Assembly (NCBI GenBank): GCA_024643625.1
Contig: JAHEMO010000006.1
Span: forward strand, 1 to 39,364
DNA: 39,364 nt
Direction of reading: 5' to 3'
From: Chitinophagaceae bacterium
Lineage (GTDB): Bacteria; Bacteroidota; Bacteroidia; Chitinophagales; Chitinophagaceae
Shown here: in pieces, positions 1-8,370 of the stretch
How positions within the stretch are numbered: position 1 is the stretch's first letter
How the letters are laid out: every line of letters starts with the position of its first letter
Notes under the pieces: generated by a model
Databases searched by the model: none
What the model saw: only the letters and a program-made list of their open reading frames with translations
What the model was told of the DNA's origin: nothing
Program-made: the position numbers and the translations under genes

Positions 1-20
1 GGAGAGTAGGTAGCTGCCAT
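1..20 (+). rRNA. rrf: 3' end of 5S ribosomal RNA (partial)
   Basis: The first bases contain the typical 5S 3' tail, GAGAGTAGG followed by TAGCTGCCA. Compare the E. coli 5S end, GAGAGTAGGGAACTGCCAGGCAT. The last nine bases would close helix I with the 5' end of the molecule, which lies outside the window. A strong hairpin with a T run follows directly, as expected at the end of an rRNA operon. The exact 3' end is uncertain by a few bases. Confidence 0.75.
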
Positions 21-33
21 ATTTATTACAATT

Positions 34-63
34 AAGCCGTTTCAATCTTGAAGCGGCTTTTTT
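34..63 (+). terminator. Rho-independent terminator of the rRNA operon
   Basis: The arms AAGCCG-T-TTCAA and TTGAA-G-CGGCTT form a 12-bp stem with one T-G wobble. It is followed by a run of T. It sits about 14 bases after the end of the 5S rRNA and most likely ends that operon. Confidence 0.8.
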
Positions 64-211
64 GCGTCTATAACTATCAGGCATAGCCCCTATAACTTCC
101 AACCAAAATGGTAAAGAAGAACAGACAATCACGCAGCTTAAGGGGTTAACAGCTATTAATTAAATCTTGCTCTTTAGATACTAATATTGTCGGCACCATA
201 AAAATCAAACC

Positions 212-970
212 TTGTTTTTTGTATTCAGCAAATTGCTCAAATCACTCATTCATCCTGCTACTTGGCTGGTGATAGGTTTTTTGTATTGGGTTTATACCAG
301 GCATCCGAGGCGAAAGTCACGGGCAGCATGGATACTGGTAGTAGTTGCATTACTATTTTCAAACACGGCAATCATAAACGCCATAGCTTATAAATGGCAA
401 TACCCGTTGGTATGGCCTGTATTACAGCAGCCGGCTGAGGCAGGTGTACTTTTAACCGGCATGACTTTCACGGATCAAAAAAAACAATCCTTCTTTGGCG
501 GAACTGCCGACAGATTTATTCAGGCGGCTAAACTGTATCATCAGGGTAAGATAAAGCGAATAATCATTAGCGGGGGCAACGCGTCCCTCACTAAAGAAAG
601 ACCAAGTGAGGCTGCATTTTTGCAGCGTGAACTGCAATATCTACAAATACCTGCGGCGCATATTATTATCGAAACCAATAGCAGGAATACCTATGAAAAC
701 GCCATAAATACCCGGAAGCTGCTTGATTCACTAAATATACAGCAGCCGGTATTACTCATTACCTCTGCCATGCATTTAAGACGAGCGATGGCCTGCTATC
801 AAAAACAAAATATTGCCGTAAAAGCATGGCCTGCCAATATTGCAATTGCTAGCCATACGGTTTCCTGGAAAGATATACTCATACCTAACCTTGAAACGCT
901 ATTACAATGGCCGGCTTTACTGCATGAAATTATTGGTTACTACAGCTATAGGCTTACGGGTAAATGCTAA
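212..970 (+). CDS. YdcF/DUF218 family membrane-anchored protein
   Basis: A 252-residue protein with two N-terminal hydrophobic segments (about residues 8-25 and 38-58). A DUF218 (YdcF/ElyC/SanA-like) domain follows from about residue 75. Family hallmarks are the LLTG strand near residue 80, the IISGGNAS loop near residue 120 and ETNSRNTYENA near residue 155. Relatives are linked to envelope precursor metabolism (ElyC/SanA), but the exact reaction is unknown. The start is a TTG at 212; it gives the hydrophobic N-terminus normal for the family, and no in-frame ATG lies nearby. It follows the rRNA operon terminator and probably has its own promoter, which I could not place convincingly. Confidence 0.75.
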   Translation: MFFVFSKLLKSLIHPATWLVIGFLYWVYTRHPRRKSRAAWILVVVALLFSNTAIINAIAYKWQYPLVWPVLQQPAEAGVLLTGMTFTDQKKQSFFGGTADRFIQAAKLYHQGKIKRIIISGGNASLTKERPSEAAFLQRELQYLQIPAAHIIIETNSRNTYENAINTRKLLDSLNIQQPVLLITSAMHLRRAMACYQKQNIAVKAWPANIAIASHTVSWKDILIPNLETLLQWPALLHEIIGYYSYRLTGKC

Positions 971-1088
971 GCAAGTAATCATCGGCAGGAAAATATCATC
1001 AATAGCGCCCTGATACAAATCGTAAGACATACCCTGTAAATACACTTATTTTCACGCCTCCATTTTTGAGAGATTGAATTAATAGATT

Positions 1089-3596
1089 ATGATACCACTG
1101 GCAAAGAAATTTTGGGCACCTCATGTACTAGCTGTCGCTGCTTTTCTGATAATAAGTGTACTGTATTGCCTCCCGGTACTGCAGGGAAAACTACTTGACC
1201 AACACGACTTTGTGCAATGGACGGGAATGTCGAAGGACGCCGAAAACTTCCGCGCCGAAAATGGCCACTATCCCAATTGGACGCAGGGTATGTTTAGTGG
1301 TATGCCGTCATTTCAGATCGCATTCAACAGCAATAATATTATTCCGTGGCTGGTACCTCGTGTCATGGGTTTGTTTATGCCAACACCCATATTATATTTC
1401 TTCCTTAGCTGCATCAGTTTTTACCTGTTAGCCATTGTGCTTAGACTGCGACCAATTATTGGCGTCTTGGGGGCACTTGCTTTTGCGTATGCTACTTACA
1501 ATCCTGTCATCATTTTTGTAGGGCATCATACCAAAATGCTCAGTATGGCCATGATGCCCGCAATGCTTGCTGGCATATATATGGTATTGCACGGAAAATA
1601 TTGGATAGGTGGTGCGCTTACGGCCATTTTTACCGGCGCCCTTATTGCCATGGGCCATTTTCAGATTGCGTATTATTTGATGTTGATGATTGCCTTACTA
1701 CTGGCGTCCTATAGTATTTATTTTTTAAGGCAAAAGCAGAGTACAAGATTATTCAAATCTATTTCTATAATTGTTTTGGCTGCCTTGGTGGGTGTGTTAA
1801 GCAATGCGGTGGCATTGCTGAGTACGTATGATTATGCAAAGGCAACAATTAGAGGAGGAAGCGCACTTGCCGCTTATGATACCAGTACACAGGCGAGGCG
1901 AATAGATGCCTCGGGTCTTGATAGTGCATATGCTATGAGTTATAGCCTGGGTATTGCAGAGCCTTTAGTAATGGTGGTGCCGCGTATGTTTGGCGGTAGT
2001 AGCGGTGAGGCCTTGCCGGAAGATGGAGCTTTGTCGGAAGCATTTCAATCCTACCCAGGACTGGCACAGCAATTTCCCGCATCTGCGTATTGGGGTGGCA
2101 TTGGCGGAACATCCGGACCACCCTATGCAGGAGCACTAATGATGGCTCTTGCAGTATTTGGTATGTTTATAGCGTCAAACCAGCACCGTTGGTGGATGGC
2201 TTCAGCAGTGCTGCTATCAATCATGCTGGCATGGGGTGGTTATTTCTGGAGCTTTAATGGCTTGTTGCTGGAGTATCTGCCTATGTACAATAAATTCAGA
2301 GCGCCCAGTATGGCGCTTGTCATGTGCCAGATCATCATTCCTTTGCTAGCCGCGGTTTCACTCAACAAACTGGTATCAGATCATACAGAAGGCAAGCTCG
2401 ACTTTGTTGTTGTAAAAAAGGGACTAATTGCAGTTGGCGCACTAGCCATTATCTGCATTGCCTTTTACCTCACAGCTGACTATCTCAGTAGTTACGATCA
2501 GCAAATTTTGAAACAGGTTCGTGAGATACCTGATCCTCAAACAAAACAGGTATATACCACCGCGTTTGAGGCATTGCAAACCGATAGAAAATCTCTTGCC
2601 GGTGGCGACCTCGCTCGTTCTTTGTTTTTTATGGCCTCGGCCGTAGTGCTGCTTCTAGCGATAGCAAGAAAATGGCTGAAACCCATACCCGCGTTGGTTT
2701 TAATGACGGGGTTATCTTTTATAGATCTCATCACTGTAGATCTGCGATACCTTAATCACGATAGTTATGTTGAGGTAGAAAAAGATGATAAGGGAGCGCC
2801 TGTTTATGCCGAACTAATACCTTCTGCGGCCAATCTGCAGATTATGCAGGATAAAGGAAACTATCGGGTATTTGATGCAAGGCAGGTGAAAGTGGTAGAC
2901 GGACAACAAAGGGGAGTAGATCCATGGAGCGATGCCAGTCAGGCCTATCATCATCATATGGTAAATGGTTACCACGCGGCAAAACTCAGTCTGTATCAGG
3001 ATCTCATAGAAAAACAACTGAGCAAAAACAACCTGCAGGCATTTAATATGCTCAACACCAAATACTTTTTGGTAAACGATTCGCGTGGAGGGGATAGTGT
3101 GGTGGTAAATGCAAGCGCAAATGGTAATGCATGGTTTGCGCAAAAACTTGTACCAGCCAATACACCGTGGGACGAAATGTCGGCACTTGATACCATCGAT
3201 ACCAAAACATTTGCCGTTGTTTCAGCAGCCGACATGAAAGATATACCAACACCACAGTTTGACAGCTCAGCATCCATCACCGTGAAATCATATGGACATG
3301 AGAAATTGATATACGACATATCAACAGCCACACCACAGTTTGCTGTATTGAGCGAAGTGTATTATGATAGGGGATGGAAAGCTATGGTAGACGGGAAGGA
3401 AGCCGCCATCATAAAGACCAATTATGCATTGCGGGGTATTGCTATTCCTGCAGGTACTAAGCAGCTCGAATTGGTATTTGAACCCAAAGCATTTCAGACT
3501 GGCTTTATGCTAACTAATATCTTTCAATGGTTATCAGTAATAATATTATTGCTCGCCATTTTTATGTGGTGGAAAAGCGCTGCTGTAAAAAAGTAA
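1089..3596 (+). CDS. YfhO-like multi-pass membrane protein
   Basis: An 835-residue polytopic membrane protein. It has an N-terminal membrane segment, an extracytoplasmic loop (LLDQHDFVQWTGMSKDAE, about residues 35-53), then roughly ten further hydrophobic segments to about residue 570. A soluble region follows, and a last membrane helix lies near residue 815. The C-terminal stretch with DRGWKAMVDG and the early PNW-GMFSGMP motif are typical of the Bacteroidota YfhO family, which resembles GT-C glycosyltransferases. A role in attaching sugars to surface polymers is inferred, not shown. The stop lies one base from that of the convergent glycosyltransferase, and no terminator is visible between them. 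Confidence 0.8.
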   Translation: MIPLAKKFWAPHVLAVAAFLIISVLYCLPVLQGKLLDQHDFVQWTGMSKDAENFRAENGHYPNWTQGMFSGMPSFQIAFNSNNIIPWLVPRVMGLFMPTPILYFFLSCISFYLLAIVLRLRPIIGVLGALAFAYATYNPVIIFVGHHTKMLSMAMMPAMLAGIYMVLHGKYWIGGALTAIFTGALIAMGHFQIAYYLMLMIALLLASYSIYFLRQKQSTRLFKSISIIVLAALVGVLSNAVALLSTYDYAKATIRGGSALAAYDTSTQARRIDASGLDSAYAMSYSLGIAEPLVMVVPRMFGGSSGEALPEDGALSEAFQSYPGLAQQFPASAYWGGIGGTSGPPYAGALMMALAVFGMFIASNQHRWWMASAVLLSIMLAWGGYFWSFNGLLLEYLPMYNKFRAPSMALVMCQIIIPLLAAVSLNKLVSDHTEGKLDFVVVKKGLIAVGALAIICIAFYLTADYLSSYDQQILKQVREIPDPQTKQVYTTAFEALQTDRKSLAGGDLARSLFFMASAVVLLLAIARKWLKPIPALVLMTGLSFIDLITVDLRYLNHDSYVEVEKDDKGAPVYAELIPSAANLQIMQDKGNYRVFDARQVKVVDGQQRGVDPWSDASQAYHHHMVNGYHAAKLSLYQDLIEKQLSKNNLQAFNMLNTKYFLVNDSRGGDSVVVNASANGNAWFAQKLVPANTPWDEMSALDTIDTKTFAVVSAADMKDIPTPQFDSSASITVKSYGHEKLIYDISTATPQFAVLSEVYYDRGWKAMVDGKEAAIIKTNYALRGIAIPAGTKQLELVFEPKAFQTGFMLTNIFQWLSVIILLLAIFMWWKSAAVKK

Positions 3597-3597
3597 T

Positions 3598-4812
3598 TTA
3601 GAGAAACTTCGGAAAAAGTGCTTCGCGATAGCCTGCATTAAATTGATCTTGGCCAAATTGCTGTTTAGCATATTGATGCGCTGCCTCGCTTATGGATAGG
3701 AGGGATGACGGATGATTGCAAATATTTGATAATTGCGTAACAGCTTGCAGTATTACACCGGCTTCATTGGCGGCATCTTGCAACAGAAAGCCATTTACCC
3801 CATCTACGATATGTTCGGGTATTACATCTACTGCTGTAACCATGGGTATCGCACCATTAGCCATGGCTTCCTGTATAACCAACGGAAAGCCTTCAAACGT
3901 TGATGTCATCAGTAGTATATCCATGGATTGATGGAGCTGGTACATGGCTTCTGTTGTTGTTATTTGCCCATGATAATGAATTAGCGGTGAGACATCTGCA
4001 GCAATTTCATTAGTGATTGGGCCTGCTAAATGAAATTCTACCGGCAAATGCCTGGCTGCACACTGCCTGATGATTTCCATAATAAGCCAAAGCCGTTTTT
4101 GGTAGCCGCCCCTGCCAGCATAATATACTTTTAGTGGAAGGCTATAATCACGCTTTGCCAAATAAGCTGGCATTATGGGAAGTCTGTAAGTTATAACCCT
4201 CCATCGGCTGTTGTATTGGGTTGGTACACCAAGCTTAGTATAGTATGCCAAATGTTGCTGTACGATACTGTTGCCCGGTGCTATGCGTTCGTCAAGCAGC
4301 GGAATAAAAGGAAACGTAATCCAGGCAAACTTCTTTTCAGCCACATGAATCAGTTCTACAACACGAATTCGCTTTTTAAGGTGTGGCGTGATTTTATAAC
4401 CAAAATTGCATTGACCAATAAAAACCGCAGGATGCTGCTGCATACTGTTTATGTAGTAGCCCCACCTTCCTCTTGCTACAAAGCTTTTCCAGTACTGTCG
4501 CTTATTGTCTGCTTCATTGCTGATGTCAATCGTAGTGACATTAGATTTTTGGTAAAAGCTCAGAAAGGACTCGTGTTGAAATTTTTTGGTAAACACTACC
4601 ATAATACGCTTATCGGTAAATGCATCAAGCATATAGGCATTTATTTTTTCCGCTCCGCCAAGGCTTGGACTTGGAAAGAAACAGAAAAGATCATACTGAC
4701 TTTGCAATGGGTTCCTGACAGCATAATATCGTCCCATAGCCACCCATGGCCACATGACAACCTGTTCTACCCATCGTTTTATTTGTAGCAGTACATACAG
4801 CATTGGGTTCAA
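3598..4812 (-). CDS. Glycosyltransferase, GT-B fold (GT4-like)
   Basis: A 404-residue GT-B enzyme. The N-terminal glycine-rich loop is SLGGAEKINAYM (about residue 50). The C-terminal nucleotide-sugar domain begins near YYAGRGGYQKR (about residue 230). The EX7E signature is E-GFPLVIQ-E within TSTFEGFPLVIQEAMANG (about residues 305-322). Such enzymes move a sugar from a nucleotide donor to a growing glycan on the cytoplasmic membrane face; donor and acceptor cannot be read from the sequence. It opens the polysaccharide locus but runs opposite to most of its genes. A 7-2-7 inverted repeat lies just upstream of the start. Confidence 0.85.
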   Translation of the reverse strand: MNPMLYVLLQIKRWVEQVVMWPWVAMGRYYAVRNPLQSQYDLFCFFPSPSLGGAEKINAYMLDAFTDKRIMVVFTKKFQHESFLSFYQKSNVTTIDISNEADNKRQYWKSFVARGRWGYYINSMQQHPAVFIGQCNFGYKITPHLKKRIRVVELIHVAEKKFAWITFPFIPLLDERIAPGNSIVQQHLAYYTKLGVPTQYNSRWRVITYRLPIMPAYLAKRDYSLPLKVYYAGRGGYQKRLWLIMEIIRQCAARHLPVEFHLAGPITNEIAADVSPLIHYHGQITTTEAMYQLHQSMDILLMTSTFEGFPLVIQEAMANGAIPMVTAVDVIPEHIVDGVNGFLLQDAANEAGVILQAVTQLSNICNHPSSLLSISEAAHQYAKQQFGQDQFNAGYREALFPKFL

Positions 4813-4813
4813 A

Positions 4814-4829
4814 TATCGTAGTTACGATA
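4814..4829. promoter_or_regulatory. Inverted repeat in divergent promoter region
   Basis: TATCGTA-GT-TACGATA is a perfect 7-bp inverted repeat with a 2-bp spacer. It lies immediately upstream of the minus-strand glycosyltransferase start at 4812 and in the 115-bp divergent gap before 4928. On the minus strand the sequence GATATTTG, one mismatch from the Bacteroidota -7 box TAnnTTTG, overlaps its left arm. An operator role is inferred from position only. Confidence 0.3.
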
Positions 4830-4927
4830 GCTATAATCATCAGTTGGCGCAGTGTAGCTTGTGGATTAGCTAATCCTTGTACAATTGTATTCGGCTATTT
4901 GCCCATTTTTGCGGCAATTGAATTGTT

Positions 4928-5671
4928 ATGATAAAGCAACCCAGCGATTTTTCAGCAGCCATTCCTTTTTTGTGGGAAAACGATTATCCCTTACCATGGT
5001 TTATGACCCGTTGGGAAAAGCTTGCTTTTGTAAGCATGGTAGAAAGGTTGAAGCCTTCGGTTGCCATTGAGATAGGTAATGCTTCCGGTGGGAGTTTGCA
5101 GGTGCTTAGCAAAAACTGCGCTAAGGTTTATGCACTCGACTATGATGCTGCTGTGCATGAAAAATTAAAAAGCAAATTTTCAAATGTGAGTTTTCATACT
5201 GGTGACAGTAAAGCCATTTTACCGGCCTTGTTGAAGCAGATAAGTGATCGTGGTGAAAGGCTTGAGTTTATTTTAATTGATGGTGACCATAGTACTTCGG
5301 GTGTTCGAGGCGATATCAATGCCATTTTGCATAACTACAAGCCAATAACTACCTGTTATATTATTTTCCATGATAGCTTTAATCCGGTGTGTCGCAAGGG
5401 AATTGTAGATGCCGATTGGGAAAACTGCCCCTATATTCATGGCGTGGATATTGATTTTTTGCCCGGTTATGTTTTTGCGGAAGACAATGCCTATGAGCGC
5501 AAAGGGCTTTGGTTTGGTTGGAGCATGGCTATTATGAAACCTGAAGCAAGAAGCGGGAAACTGCAGGTGCAGCAAAGTCTTGAGCCTACATACAAAGCCA
5601 TGTTTAAGGCTTCGCGAAACAATACACTAACCTACCGTATAATGAGCCTGTTTAAAAACAGGTACAAATAG
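4928..5671 (+). CDS. Class I SAM-dependent methyltransferase (Methyltransf_24/CmcI-like)
   Basis: A 247-residue single-domain methyltransferase. The SAM-binding motif is AIEIGNASGGS (about residues 46-56), close to the usual EIG-x-x-x-GGS. The acidic loop is YALDYD, the post-II motif is LIDGDHS (about residue 119) and an FHDS motif follows. This pattern fits the cephalosporin-hydroxylase/rhamnosyl-O-methyltransferase group, so O-methylation of a glycan sugar is a reasonable guess given the neighbours. It is followed after one base by a GT2 gene, which implies co-transcription. The ATG at 4928 gives a normal N-terminus. Confidence 0.75.
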   Translation: MIKQPSDFSAAIPFLWENDYPLPWFMTRWEKLAFVSMVERLKPSVAIEIGNASGGSLQVLSKNCAKVYALDYDAAVHEKLKSKFSNVSFHTGDSKAILPALLKQISDRGERLEFILIDGDHSTSGVRGDINAILHNYKPITTCYIIFHDSFNPVCRKGIVDADWENCPYIHGVDIDFLPGYVFAEDNAYERKGLWFGWSMAIMKPEARSGKLQVQQSLEPTYKAMFKASRNNTLTYRIMSLFKNRYK

Positions 5672-5672
5672 T

Positions 5673-6476
5673 ATGACAAATAAGGATGCTGCCACACCAT
5701 TGGTAAGTGTAGTACTTCCGGTTTACAACGGTGGGCGCTTTATTGCAAAGGCCATTGATAGTATTGTTGCTCAAACCTATACCAACTGGGAGTTGATTAT
5801 TATTGATGATGCTTCTACTGATAACACCATTACTATTATCAATACTTACTCCGACGGTCGTATAAAACTTTTACGCAATAGTCAAAACAGCAAGATTGTT
5901 TATTCGCTTAACAAAGGTATTGCCGCTGCAACGGGCGTATATATTGCACGTATGGATGCAGATGATATTTGCCTGCCTGCGCGTTTTGAGAAGCAGGTAG
6001 ATTTTCTGGAGAATCATAAGGATTATGATGTAGTGGATTGTCTGCAGGAATATATTGATGAAGAAGGAAAACCAACCGGCGATTTTAATTTCAGCATTTT
6101 TTCCCACGATGCCATTTACGGGGCACTACAGCGGTACAATTGTTTAGGACATTCCTCCATAATGGCTCGTCGCTCGGCACTGGCTGCTTTTAAGTATAGG
6201 CAGATAGTATTTGAAGATTATGATTTGTGGCTGCGAATGATAGCGCATGGCTCAAGATTTCAAAAATTGGAACAACCACTGTTGCTATACCGCATTCACG
6301 TTGAAAGTATTACCGGGACTGCTAAGGAAAACAATTTACTATTTAGGCATATTGCCGATACAAAATGGTTTTATTACAGGCAATTATCATTAAGCGAAAA
6401 GCTTTCGCCGTTCAATCTTCGTGTCCTATTGAGTATGCTTGGCGATTATACTACCTGGCAAAAGAAACGGCTGTAG
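5673..6476 (+). CDS. Glycosyltransferase family 2
   Basis: A 267-residue GT-A enzyme. The N-terminal nucleotide-binding strand is VSVVLPVYNGG, then IIDDASTDNT. The metal-binding DXD is in RMDADD (about residue 92), and the catalytic-region ED motif is FEDYDLWLRM (about residue 182). No membrane segment is seen, so it is probably a peripheral cytoplasmic enzyme adding one sugar during repeat-unit assembly. It starts one base after the methyltransferase stop and is likely translationally coupled to it. It ends nine bases before the convergent FkbM gene. The sugar specificity cannot be read. Confidence 0.87.
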   Translation: MTNKDAATPLVSVVLPVYNGGRFIAKAIDSIVAQTYTNWELIIIDDASTDNTITIINTYSDGRIKLLRNSQNSKIVYSLNKGIAAATGVYIARMDADDICLPARFEKQVDFLENHKDYDVVDCLQEYIDEEGKPTGDFNFSIFSHDAIYGALQRYNCLGHSSIMARRSALAAFKYRQIVFEDYDLWLRMIAHGSRFQKLEQPLLLYRIHVESITGTAKENNLLFRHIADTKWFYYRQLSLSEKLSPFNLRVLLSMLGDYTTWQKKRL

Positions 6477-6485
6477 CTCAAAATC

Positions 6486-7298
6486 TTATAGGCGGCTGAT
6501 ACCGAAAATATTCAATTGCACATCAAAAATGCCAGCACCGCCCACTTGCATAAACGGTGGCGGCTTGGTATTGTCAGCCTGCAATATTTGGATATCATGG
6601 GTTTGATGAATCATCTGCAGTATATCCAATAGTTTCTGTCCTTCATCAAAATTTCCGTGATATTCTACAAATAGGTTTTTAACGTGGGATAACTGCGGCG
6701 AAATATGTTTTAAAACTTCGTATTCTGCGCCTTCAATATCAATCTTCAAAAGATCAATCGATAGAAATTGTGAAAGGAATACAGACAAATCAACGCTCTT
6801 AACAACTTCACCTTCGTGTTCTGTAATTCTACTGTCTTGGGAATTATTGCTTTTGAAGCGAACGCCCCTGTCGTGAGTCCAAACAGCGGCGTTGTGAACA
6901 ATCACATCCGTCAGCGTATTGAGTGCAATATTCTTTTGGAGTAAGTCGAGGTTAATGGCATCCGGTTCGAAAGCATGAATAGTAGAAGCGGGATGCAGCT
7001 TTTTTAAATACAGCACACTTATTCCAATATTGGCACCGCAATCAACAATTAATGGCTGTTGTGCAGCCGTATTAAAGCGGTAAAGTTCCTGTACAAAAAT
7101 TTCATCGTAGCTATGCATGAATTCATATGGCGAGCGATACTTGAATTGCAAGGCCCCAATGCTGACTTTCTTTTCTGAAATCTTGTTCTGATGCTTCAGT
7201 ATTTTTTGTTGCCACCATCCAATGGGTGGAAATGCAGACTTAGACCTAATGTTTTGCCTTCGCGAAAGGATTGCCTTCAACAAGATATCTTTATCCAT
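6486..7298 (-). CDS. FkbM family methyltransferase
   Basis: A 270-residue SAM-dependent methyltransferase of the FkbM type. Motif I is IVDCGANIGIS, followed by AFEPD, a central NAAVW, and the characteristic LLKIDIEGAEYEVL. FkbM enzymes usually O-methylate sugars or polyketides, and here a surface glycan is the likely target. I choose the ATG at 7298 (MDKDILLK); a longer frame to 7343 would run into the divergent glycosyltransferase. The start lies only 16 bp from the opposite gene's start, so the promoter must lie inside that neighbour. The gene is embedded, on the opposite strand, among plus-strand glycan genes. Confidence 0.82.
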   Translation of the reverse strand: MDKDILLKAILSRRQNIRSKSAFPPIGWWQQKILKHQNKISEKKVSIGALQFKYRSPYEFMHSYDEIFVQELYRFNTAAQQPLIVDCGANIGISVLYLKKLHPASTIHAFEPDAINLDLLQKNIALNTLTDVIVHNAAVWTHDRGVRFKSNNSQDSRITEHEGEVVKSVDLSVFLSQFLSIDLLKIDIEGAEYEVLKHISPQLSHVKNLFVEYHGNFDEGQKLLDILQMIHQTHDIQILQADNTKPPPFMQVGGAGIFDVQLNIFGISRL

Positions 7299-7314
7299 GA
7301 TATTATTGCATAAG

Positions 7315-8238
7315 ATGCTAAGCATTTGTATTCCTACATACAACCAACCACAATTGCTGGAGAGATGCCTTACATCTATTAGCGTGCAAACCTATCGAAA
7401 TTTTGAGATCATCATTACCGACGATTCTAATACCGATGATGTAAAGCATGTGGTTGGTCAATGGCTAGGTAGCTTGCCCATAACCTACGAGAAGCACGTG
7501 AGCCCAAAAGGTAGCCCTGCCAACTGGAATGCTGCTTTAGGCAGGGCAAAGGGTGATTTGATTTATCTGCTTCATCAGGATGATTGGCTATCCACTACCA
7601 ATAGCCTGCAACAAATGGTGTCGGCGCTGGACAAGTGGCCCGATGCGCGTTTTGTGTATTGCCATTACTATGCAAAGGCAGCTTATGATGCACAGGCGTA
7701 CCGTATTAGTACCGCAGGCTTGTCAGTTGAAGAAATTAATGCAAAACCAACCTTGTTATTGTTTAGCAATGAAATAGGCCCCCCCAGCAATGTAATTTTC
7801 AGGAAGGGTAATGAGCAATATGATGAAAGCTTCAAGTGGTTGGTAGACATAGATTTTTATATACGTCTGCTGAAGACCGGTGACGGCCTGTTATTGCCTG
7901 AGCATCTGGTAACTATTGGTGTACACGACGAACAAATTACCAATGCATGTTTGGAGGATAAGGATATTCAGCTGCGCGAAAATATAATGTTGCTGCACAA
8001 GGTTGGTGATACGGCATTGCGTGATATACGGGTATACGATTTCTTTTGGCGGCTATTACGCAATACCGGTGTGCGGAAGGCAGGCGATCTTAACCGGTTG
8101 ATACCGCAATCCGCTATTCCGGCCGCTGTATTGCGCATGATGCAATCGCAGTCTGGCATACGAGCGTCGTATTTGCAGGTTGGCGTAATTTCCAAGATAG
8201 CTATGCTATATAATTATTGGCGCTTTCGTATGGCCTGA
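7315..8238 (+). CDS. Glycosyltransferase family 2
   Basis: A 307-residue GT-A enzyme beginning MLSICIPTYNQPQLLERCL. It continues with IITDDSNTDD, then the metal site LLHQDDWL (about residue 91) and GPPSNVIFR before the acceptor half with WLVDIDFYIRLL. The open frame extends upstream to 7222 and there is also an ATG at 7297. The GT2 fold starts exactly at the 7315 ATG, so I use that. It is divergent from the FkbM gene and the two may overlap if the 7297 ATG is used. It probably adds a sugar to the repeat unit made by this locus; specificity is unknown. Confidence 0.85.
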   Translation: MLSICIPTYNQPQLLERCLTSISVQTYRNFEIIITDDSNTDDVKHVVGQWLGSLPITYEKHVSPKGSPANWNAALGRAKGDLIYLLHQDDWLSTTNSLQQMVSALDKWPDARFVYCHYYAKAAYDAQAYRISTAGLSVEEINAKPTLLLFSNEIGPPSNVIFRKGNEQYDESFKWLVDIDFYIRLLKTGDGLLLPEHLVTIGVHDEQITNACLEDKDIQLRENIMLLHKVGDTALRDIRVYDFFWRLLRNTGVRKAGDLNRLIPQSAIPAAVLRMMQSQSGIRASYLQVGVISKIAMLYNYWRFRMA

Positions 8239-8370
8239 TTGTTATGCAAATCGTTTCAATGCAAATTGTGTGGCATGCACTAGCTAGCGTACTTCGGCAA
8301 ATGCCTAATACCTGACACGGGGTGAAGTCCTTACCTACCAAACCCCAATATCCTACATCTTTGCAGCCGA

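Noticed and set aside
4216-4788. 190-codon plus-strand open frame
   Set aside because: It lies wholly inside the minus-strand glycosyltransferase gene, which has an EX7E motif and full domain structure.
8244-8266. Two direct copies of ATGCAAAT 15 bp apart before the flippase gene
   Set aside because: Short AT-rich octamers at this distance can arise by chance; no further copies or promoter link were seen.
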